A stretch of DNA of 8,623 bases from Desulfuromonadaceae bacterium (GTDB taxonomy: Bacteria; Desulfobacterota; Desulfuromonadia; Desulfuromonadales; Syntrophotaleaceae), in NCBI GenBank assembly GCA_021107335.1, contig JAIOSZ010000243.1:1-8623 (forward strand), written 5' to 3'. This document shows, one piece after another, positions 1 through 3,998 of the stretch (the stretch's first letter is position 1; each line of letters opens with the position of its first letter). The translations under genes and the position numbers were made by a program. The notes beneath the pieces are model-generated. The model worked only from the letters and a program-made list of their open reading frames with translations, searched no databases and was not told where the DNA came from.

Positions 1-2
1 AA

Positions 3-338
3 CGCTCTTTCGACTCTTCACTAGAGGAGTACCGTTTGGCGGAGGCAATGGATTTGCACGCTGCTCGGCAGATTCTGTCAGACTATTCGCCTGATCTTGT
101 TTTGGTCGACTATTGCCTTCCGGATGGGAACGGTAGTGATTTGTTGAAGATGGTAAAAGGAGTCTGTCCAGTAATCATAATGACCTCCCAGGGCGATGAA
201 CAATTGGAAGCAAAATTAAAAGAGGCTGGTGCTTGGGATTACGTGGTTAAGTCTGAGGAGGATTTTGCCGCCATGCCTCACGTCGTAAAACTGGCCATGC
301 GTCAATGGGCGAGTATCCGGGAGCATGGGGGGGGCTGA
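3..338 (+). CDS. Response regulator receiver domain, 5'-truncated by window edge
   Basis: C-terminal part of a CheY-like receiver domain, which takes phosphate from a histidine kinase and signals to a partner. The frame is open to the left edge, so the gene starts outside. A TTG at 36 follows a GAGGAG-like stretch, but starting there would remove beta-1 and its acidic pair, so I treat the gene as partial. Visible landmarks: the phospho-acceptor Asp in VLVDYCLPDGNG (codon 108-110), the conserved Thr/Ser in IIMTSQGDE, and the switch Lys in DYVVKSEED (codon 249-251). The protein ends about 20 residues after the last receiver helix (MRQW), so nothing visible follows the receiver; an upstream domain cannot be excluded. 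Oddity: the last codons are a run of eight G (327-334) directly before TGA. Partner kinase and output are unknown. Confidence 0.85.
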   Translation, partial: RSFDSSLEEYRLAEAMDLHAARQILSDYSPDLVLVDYCLPDGNGSDLLKMVKGVCPVIIMTSQGDEQLEAKLKEAGAWDYVVKSEEDFAAMPHVVKLAMRQWASIREHGGG

Positions 339-426
339 GAGCATCTCGGCCAAAGGGAACAGCGGTTCTGACGGATAACTTCTTTGCATCGTTCACATTG
401 AAAATGACAAAAGCCAGGATTCGAGC

Positions 427-440
427 GCCGATTGATCGGC
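427..440. repeat. Short inverted repeat GCCGAT-TG-ATCGGC
   Basis: A 6-bp perfect dyad with a 2-nt centre lies in the gap between the response regulator and the lipoprotein. It has no T-tract, so it is not a terminator, and it is too short to assign a role. The rest of 339-485 shows no gene or signal I can support. Confidence 0.3.
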
Positions 441-485
441 AATATATCGGGGCAGACGCTGTTCGGTTTTGATCCGCTCAAAACG

Positions 486-515
486 CAAAATCCCCACTCG
501 AAAGTGAGGATTTTG
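486..515. terminator. Hairpin, possible bidirectional terminator
   Basis: CAAAATCC-C-CACT, loop CGAA, then AGTG-A-GGATTTTG: twelve base pairs with one internal mismatch and a tetraloop. The AAAA/TTTT ends of the stem give a T-rich 3' arm on both strands. It sits between the plus-strand response regulator (ends 338) and the minus-strand lipoprotein (ends 582), so it could stop transcription from either side. Confidence 0.55.
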
Positions 516-529
516 GCAACTGATTTTTG

Positions 530-560
530 AAAGCCTGCCGTATTTTCTTGCAGGCTTTTT
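530..560 (+). terminator. Rho-independent terminator, plus strand
   Basis: AAAGCCTGC (530-538), an 11-nt loop, GCAGGCTTT (550-558), continuing into TTTTT. This is a 9-bp perfect stem with a T-run on the plus strand only. It lies 15 nt beyond the first hairpin, so the response regulator transcript meets two tandem hairpins. Confidence 0.7.
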
Positions 561-581
561 GCCATAAAGCTAAGGCAGTGC

Positions 582-938
582 TTAGTGTTTCACGGGCATT
601 TCCATCGCCTTTTCGGCATCGTCCATCATTGACTCGGTGCCTTCGGCAGCCTGGTCAACCATTTCCTGACCTTCTTCCATCACTGCTTCACCGGCTTCTT
701 CCCCCATGGTCTGACCTTCTTCAACAAGCTCCTTGCCAGCTTCAATGGCTTGATCAGCGGTTTCTTCAACCGCGGCTGTAGTATTATCAACGGCCTGCTG
801 GGCTGCCTGCTCTATATCGGTTGCGGCGGCTTCGACAGCGGGAGTTTTCTCCGCTGGAGCGACGGGCTCTTCCTTCTTGCAAGCAGTAGCAAAAACCAAA
901 AGCGACAGTACACCAACTAGAATCAAAAGTTTTTTCAT
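582..938 (-). CDS. Small Ala/Glu-rich lipoprotein, unknown function
   Basis: 118-residue predicted lipoprotein. The chosen ATG at 938 has AAGGAG eight bases upstream; an in-frame TTG at 953 lies upstream of that Shine-Dalgarno and is rejected. Residues 1-19 are a signal peptide (MKK plus a hydrophobic core) ending in the lipobox FATAC, which makes Cys20 the lipidated residue, followed by KKEE. The rest is strongly acidic and rich in Ala, Glu, Met and Gln, with no aromatic residue after the signal peptide, and is predicted to be amphipathic helix or coiled coil. EEGQTM and EEGQEM recur 15 residues apart, so the C-terminal half looks built from a degenerate helical repeat. I recognise no catalytic motif. 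Such proteins can resemble LEA or apolipoprotein-like helical proteins in composition, but that is analogy only. It is a single gene with its own promoter (1028-1056) and likely ends at the 486-515 hairpin. Confidence 0.8.
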   Translation of the reverse strand: MKKLLILVGVLSLLVFATACKKEEPVAPAEKTPAVEAAATDIEQAAQQAVDNTTAAVEETADQAIEAGKELVEEGQTMGEEAGEAVMEEGQEMVDQAAEGTESMMDDAEKAMEMPVKH

Positions 939-1027
939 GCGTTTCTCCTTCAAAAGTAGGGGAGCAGGGGTTGTAATGCCTTTGTGGCGATAGTCGTCGA
1001 GCAGAAATTGCCCTGATGCTTTGTGTT

Positions 1028-1056
1028 AAAATAACCGAAATTGCGTTGCAGATCAA
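1028..1056 (-). promoter_or_regulatory. Sigma70-type promoter for the small lipoprotein
   Basis: Read on the minus strand: TTGATC (1056-1051), a 17-nt spacer, TATTTT (1033-1028). Each box matches the consensus at 4 of 6 positions and the spacing is optimal. It would give a leader of about 85 nt before the ATG at 938. Confidence 0.5.
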
Positions 1057-1068
1057 CTGCTATCGCAA
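1041..1068. repeat. Nested inverted repeat over the -35 region, possible operator
   Basis: TTGCG (1041-1045) pairs with CGCAA (1064-1068) and GCAG (1048-1051) pairs with CTGC (1057-1060) around the centre ATCAA. The dyad covers the proposed -35 box of the lipoprotein promoter, where a repressor or activator could bind. The arms are short, and no regulator is identified. Confidence 0.35.
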
Positions 1069-1128
1069 CGGTGTTATATACGGTAATCGGTTGAATATAT
1101 TTATATGGTCTGGTGAGGCCGAATCCTC

Positions 1129-1580
1129 CTAACGGTTGCTGCCAACTTTGAGCACCGCAATTTCTGCCTGACGGGTAAAGTCGATACAATCGGCTAGAAT
1201 GCGAGCCGCTTCTTGGGGGCGATGAAATCCAGTACTGCTTTCACTGGAAATGAAATCCCGGTGCATCCGACCGCGGCGGAGCAGGCGCAAGGCTTCCTGG
1301 CTTTGGGGGAACAATTCGTCGGTGTTGTGTTGATTGTTCGAAGGCGCGCTTTCAATTCTTCGGTGGGACGGTTGTGACAGGTCTAGCACGACTGATTGGG
1401 GTTTTGCAGTGGTTTGCACACCCAGTGGTCGGAGATCTTGACACGGCTCTGACGGATATAGGACATGTGACAGTCTACGCAGGAGACGCCTGAACGGGCG
1501 TGAATGCCGGCACCCCACAGCTCAAATTCGGGGTGTGGCATCTTCAACATCGGGGCACCGGTCTCCTTGTGATCACAGTC
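1129..1580 (-). pseudogene. nrfA: Remnant of ammonia-forming cytochrome c nitrite reductase
   Basis: Minus-strand translation, joined across frames, matches the C-terminal part of NrfA, the pentahaem periplasmic enzyme that reduces nitrite to ammonium. Reading begins near 1580 with [13 protein letters not shown], then [19 protein letters not shown], haem motif CVDCH (1481-1467), then the next haem motif as C-stop-TCH (1388-1374), where CAG (Gln) has become TAG (1385-1383). After KARLRTINTT the frame shifts by one base near 1321-1328, where a missing A fits, and continues as TDELFPQSQEAL. A stretch of roughly 20-25 residues then appears deleted before HRDFISSESSTGFH and QEAARILADCIDFTRQAEI. 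The stop is TAG at 1131-1129. The N-terminal half or more, including the catalytic CXXCK site and earlier haem motifs, is absent; upstream of 1580 no frame resembles NrfA. Family assignment is from memory of conserved NrfA segments. The number of separate lesions argues for real decay, not a sequencing error. Confidence 0.88.
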
Positions 1581-1639
1581 TTTAATAATTGGGTTTTTTG
1601 CTGTTGGCAGCCGGTTGAGGTTTTGTTACAGTCCCTGAC

Positions 1640-2314
1640 ATGGATAGTAAAATGGCGATAAAAATGTGTCCCCTCTTTGCCGGCCTTAATAACGGGGATC
1701 TGGCTGCGCTGCTGAAAATTTCCCGTAGAAGCGAGGTTCCTAAGGGCACCATCCTTTTTTCTGAAGGGGAAGACGCCCGGGGTTTTTATGTGCCGGTATC
1801 GGGTAAGGTCAAGATTTACAAGGTGACTCCGGAAGGGCGGGAGAGGGTGTTGCGTATCGCCGAGCCTGGCCGCACTTTTGCCGAATCGTCCATTTTCGAT
1901 CTCGGTATCTATCCGGCCAACGCCGCTACTCTGGAACGGTCGATCTTGCTCTTCTTTCCCAAGCAGGATGTACTTCATCTGTTAAAGAGTAATGTTCATT
2001 TGGCGATCAATATGATTGGTGGCATCTCCCGTTTGCTACGGGAGTTCATGAATCAGATGGAAGACATTGCCTTTCGCGATGTTCCCTCACGCCTGGCCCG
2101 CTATCTGCTCGATCTGGCAGAAACAAGTGGAAGCCGGGTCGAATTGCCTCTCTCCAAGACCCAGCTGGCGGTGAACCTAGGCACGGTCAGTGAAACCTTA
2201 TCCCGTACCTTTCGTAAAATGGTAGACGACAAGTTGATTCGTGTTCAATCCCGCACCATTGATATCCTCAATATCGAGGGTCTGGTCTCTTTAGCCGATC
2301 GCTACAAAGAATGA
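1640..2314 (+). CDS. Crp/Fnr-family transcriptional regulator
   Basis: 224-residue DNA-binding regulator. Residues ~10-125 form the cNMP-type beta-barrel sensor domain (CPLFAGLNNGDL start, then GTILFSEGEDARGFYVPVSG). A dimerisation helix lies around 125-155 and a winged helix-turn-helix around 160-215, with recognition helix TVSETLSRTFRKM. The E-T-L-S-R spacing equals FNR's E-T-I-S-R, so TTGAT-like half-sites are a reasonable guess. The cAMP-binding R-S pair of CRP is not present: the region reads FAESSIFDLGIYPANAATLE. Only one N-terminal Cys (Cys10) is seen, so an FNR-type Fe-S cluster is excluded. The ligand is unknown; haem/NO sensing as in DNR or HcpR relatives is possible. The ATG at 1640 has only a weak Shine-Dalgarno; Met5 (1652) and Met9 (1664) are alternatives. 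It is divergent from the nrfA remnant, 60 bp away, which makes a former nitrite or nitrosative-stress role plausible but unproven. Confidence 0.9.
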   Translation: MDSKMAIKMCPLFAGLNNGDLAALLKISRRSEVPKGTILFSEGEDARGFYVPVSGKVKIYKVTPEGRERVLRIAEPGRTFAESSIFDLGIYPANAATLERSILLFFPKQDVLHLLKSNVHLAINMIGGISRLLREFMNQMEDIAFRDVPSRLARYLLDLAETSGSRVELPLSKTQLAVNLGTVSETLSRTFRKMVDDKLIRVQSRTIDILNIEGLVSLADRYKE

Positions 2315-2320
2315 TAGTGT

Positions 2321-2355
2321 CGCAAATGTGCACCACCTGCGTTGCAATATTTTTT
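2321..2355 (+). terminator. Weak terminator candidate after the Crp/Fnr gene
   Basis: GCAA (2322-2325) pairs with TTGC (2342-2345), with an inner GCA/TGC pairing, followed after AATA by six T (2350-2355). The stem is short with an asymmetric internal loop, so its efficiency is doubtful. It starts seven bases after the stop codon of the Crp/Fnr gene. Confidence 0.35.
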
Positions 2356-2475
2356 CAGAACTTTGACGACTATACGACATATGCCTTCATCACTGAAAAA
2401 CCGCGATAACATGTAGGTAAAAATTCTGTTTAGCCATCCTGTAAGTTTTTGGGAATGTATCAAGAATAGATCATT

Positions 2476-2519
2476 CAGCAAGTGGGTGTGATGGCACAAA
2501 CCCACCCGCTGTTTTTTTT
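2476..2519 (+). terminator. Strong intrinsic terminator-like hairpin abutting the next Shine-Dalgarno (possible attenuator)
   Basis: CAGC (2476-2479), AA, GTGGGT (2482-2487), inner GTG-ATGG-CAC, AA, ACCCAC (2500-2505), CC, GCTG (2508-2511), then T8 (2512-2519). The next bases are GGAG (2520-2523), the ribosome binding site of the thioesterase gene starting at 2529. Only nine bases separate the end of the T-tract from the ATG, so no promoter fits between them. Either the hairpin ends the Crp/Fnr transcript and thioesterase mRNA comes from read-through, or this is a leader attenuator. Confidence 0.75.
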
Positions 2520-2528
2520 GGAGACAAC

Positions 2529-2945
2529 ATGGTAGCCAGTCGCACTGCGTTGACCGTTCGTTATGCCGAAACCGATGCGCAGGGCATCGTTCATCATGCC
2601 AACTATCTGGTCTGGTTCGAGGAAGGCCGCTCAGATTTCTTGCGGCAGCAGGAATTCTGCTACAGCGACCTGGAAAGGGCCGGCTATTATGTGGTCGTGG
2701 CCGAGGCCGAAGTTCGTTACCGGGCTCCAGCATTTTACGAGGATCGCCTGATTGTTGAGACGACCTTGTGCAGATTGCGTCGCAAATTGCTTGAATTTCG
2801 TTATCGGATCCTCGGTTCGGAAGACAGATTGCTGGTCGAAGGCCGCACCCTGCATATGGTATTGGGACGGGATCGCCGGCCAACCAGTTTGCCTCAGGAG
2901 TTTATTAACCGTCTGCAGGATACCCTTCAGCAGGGGCGGGGCTAA
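2529..2945 (+). CDS. ybgC: YbgC-type acyl-CoA thioesterase (hotdog fold)
   Basis: 138-residue cytoplasmic acyl-CoA thioesterase of the YbgC/4-hydroxybenzoyl-CoA thioesterase family, which hydrolyses acyl-CoA esters. The signature is complete: RYAETDAQGIVHHANYLVWF, with catalytic Asp16, Gly19, His22/His23, Asn25 and Tyr26, followed by FEEGR at the start of the hotdog central helix. Later strands EVRYRAPAFYED and LLVEGRTLHMVL match the family in order and spacing, and the length is typical. The ATG at 2529 has GGAG five bases upstream. In many proteobacteria ybgC lies with tol-pal genes; here it stands alone between a regulator gene and a tRNA, so no pathway partner is indicated. Substrate chain length cannot be read from sequence. 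Its expression may depend on the hairpin at 2476-2519. Confidence 0.9.
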   Translation: MVASRTALTVRYAETDAQGIVHHANYLVWFEEGRSDFLRQQEFCYSDLERAGYYVVVAEAEVRYRAPAFYEDRLIVETTLCRLRRKLLEFRYRILGSEDRLLVEGRTLHMVLGRDRRPTSLPQEFINRLQDTLQQGRG

Positions 2946-2958
2946 TATGATTAACGGC

Positions 2959-2987
2959 TTGACTAAGCCGGGATCAATTGGTATAAG
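2959..2987 (+). promoter_or_regulatory. Sigma70 promoter of the tRNA-Val gene
   Basis: TTGACT (2959-2964), a 17-nt spacer, TATAAG (2982-2987); each box matches the consensus at 5 of 6 positions. Transcription would begin near 2994, about six bases before the mature tRNA 5' end, which is a usual layout for a single tRNA gene. Confidence 0.8.
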
Positions 2988-2999
2988 TGCTGACGTAAC

Positions 3000-3074
3000 G
3001 GGCGTTTAGCTCAGCGGGAGAGCACTGCCTTCACACGGCAGGGGTCACTGGTTCGAAACCAGTAACGCCCACCA
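3000..3074 (+). tRNA. tRNA-Val (anticodon CAC)
   Basis: A full cloverleaf can be drawn. The acceptor stem is GGGCGTT/AACGCCC and the D stem is GCTC/GAGC with loop AGCGGGA. The anticodon stem is CTGCC/GGCAG with 7-nt loop TTCACAC, giving anticodon CAC, which reads GUG valine codons. The variable loop is GGGTC, and the T stem is ACTGG/CCAGT with loop TTCGAAA. The discriminator is A and the CCA end is encoded (3072-3074). The length is 75 nt. It has its own promoter and terminator, so it is transcribed alone. I saw no second copy of its 3' end in the window that would mark an integrated element. Confidence 0.97.
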
Positions 3075-3084
3075 TAAAATATTG

Positions 3085-3125
3085 AGGCAGCGAGTTTAGA
3101 CTCGCTGCCTTTTTTTATTTTTTAT
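3085..3125 (+). terminator. Rho-independent terminator of tRNA-Val
   Basis: AGGCAGCGAGT (3085-3095), loop TTAG, ACTCGCTGCCT (3100-3110): an 11-bp perfect stem followed by a T-rich tract with one A. It lies 10 nt after the tRNA CCA end. The minus-strand side has no good T-run, so it acts mainly on the plus strand. Confidence 0.92.
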
Positions 3126-3224
3126 AAGTGATATTTGCTGTCAGGTGCATTTCCTGTTGAGCAGAATTTGTCGCCGATTGATGACAGGCGCCCTGGAAGA
3201 TGGCAGGGGCAAGGCCCTTTTAAT

Positions 3225-3749
3225 CTATTTCACCGGCCCGGTGAAAACCCAGTCATTGTTTTGAACCGCCCGGTGGCAGTTGATACAGCCATCGATCCTG
3301 CCTTCGGCCAAAATAGTCTGGTCCGGTGAGTATTTAAGCCAAAACCAGTCACCCTCTTCCGGATTATAGCCAGCGCGGCGATACATCACGGTAACTGCTG
3401 CCAGTTCTTTTTCTGGGGAATAGTTCTCTTTAACGATGATGGCTCCGTCCGGCAATTTTCCGCTTTTGTTTTGCAGAGCTGCCAACACCGGGGGACTCAC
3501 ATAAGTGGTAAGGTAAGCTCCGTGTGGGTGTTGCCCCTGGTATAGAGCCTCTTTGCCAGGAAACATAGGCCATTGCCGGTAGTCCTGGGTTACCGTTATG
3601 AGCTCAATCAGAGTCCGTCCGTCAGCGTCAGGTAGGGCTGCCGCTTTCTGGTCAGATGGTTGTGTCGGCGGTGCCTCGTTCTGTTGCTGGCAACCGCTGG
3701 CCAAGCTCAAGCAGAGGATCAAACAGGATAGGGTTAGTCGTCGGATCAT
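3225..3749 (-). CDS. Cytochrome P460-family lipoprotein with one haem c motif
   Basis: 174-residue predicted lipid-anchored c-type cytochrome. The ATG at 3749 is chosen because AAGGAG lies nine bases upstream; an ATG three codons earlier touches the Shine-Dalgarno directly. The signal peptide MIRRLTLSCLILCLSLASGC gives lipidated Cys20, followed by a Gln/Pro-rich linker to about residue 40. The body carries blocks I associate with the P460 family: YRQWPMFPGKEALYQGQHPH, the central LPDGAIIVKENYSPEKEL, and MYRRAGYNPEEGDWFWLKYS. It ends in haem-binding CINCH (Cys155-His159), after RIDG. P460 proteins bind a haem c, and some oxidise hydroxylamine or bind NO; whether this one is an enzyme or an electron carrier cannot be told from sequence. 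It is a single gene, convergent with tRNA-Val, with its own promoter. Its last codons and stop lie in a perfect palindrome. Confidence 0.85.
   Translation of the reverse strand: MIRRLTLSCLILCLSLASGCQQQNEAPPTQPSDQKAAALPDADGRTLIELITVTQDYRQWPMFPGKEALYQGQHPHGAYLTTYVSPPVLAALQNKSGKLPDGAIIVKENYSPEKELAAVTVMYRRAGYNPEEGDWFWLKYSPDQTILAEGRIDGCINCHRAVQNNDWVFTGPVK
3228..3246. repeat. Perfect 19-bp palindrome across a stop codon
   Basis: TTTCACCGG-C-CCGGTGAAA covers the last codons of the P460-type gene, and its outer edge touches the stop codon. The arms are 9 bp with a one-base centre, so an RNA hairpin would need to open a few central pairs for the loop. It has no T-tract, so it is not a classical terminator. 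Confidence 0.6.
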
Positions 3750-3800
3750 GGTGGTCATCTCCTTGGAAAGTTGGTCCAAAATGACTGGAAGCTTGGATGA

Positions 3801-3828
3801 ATTCTAGCAAAGCGGTATACTTAGTCAA
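3801..3828 (-). promoter_or_regulatory. Sigma70 promoter of the P460-type gene
   Basis: On the minus strand: TTGACT (3828-3823), a 16-nt spacer, TAGAAT (3806-3801). Both boxes match the consensus at 5 of 6 positions. The start site would be near 3794, giving a leader of about 45 nt that includes the AAGGAG. Confidence 0.7.
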
Positions 3829-3998
3829 GTTGGCAATACTTTCCCCTTTGTGGCTCCGTGTGGAGTATGCGGTTGCTAAACAAGGCCATTGGTCCGTTTG
3901 TGCATTTCCCTGACCCATTTATTGGACTATATAGTGCAGGTCGCATTTAATGGTTTTATTCCAGCCTCTCATTCCTTTTGAATTATCAGGATTCCGTT
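3829..3998. other. Intergenic region between divergent genes
   Basis: This stretch should hold the promoter of the protease gene at 3999. A TATATA/TATAGT stretch near 3928-3936 is a possible -10, but I find no convincing -35 at the right distance, so I do not call a promoter. No small gene with a supported start is seen. Confidence 0.4.

Noticed and set aside
302..565. 87-codon minus-strand frame downstream of the response regulator
   Set aside because: It runs through both terminator hairpins and the G8 tract and has no protein-like features.
1568..1577. TGTGATCACA palindrome upstream of the Crp/Fnr gene
   Set aside because: It resembles collapsed CRP half-sites, but the needed six-base spacer is missing and the bases encode conserved NrfA residues, so coincidence is likely.
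1544..1978. 144-codon minus-strand open frame
   Set aside because: It lies mostly antisense to the well-supported Crp/Fnr gene and shows no protein-like motif; part of its 3' end overlaps the nrfA remnant in another frame.
2492..2511. TGGCAC resembling a sigma54 -24 element before ybgC
   Set aside because: No TTGC element follows at the required spacing, and the bases belong to the hairpin stem.
2302..2883. 193-codon minus-strand open frame
   Set aside because: It is antisense to the thioesterase gene and its regulatory leader. Its Arg/Pro/Cys-rich composition is typical of a shadow frame.
3000..3074. tRNA-Val as an integration site for a mobile element
   Set aside because: No repeated copy of the tRNA 3' end, integrase or phage-like gene is seen in the window.
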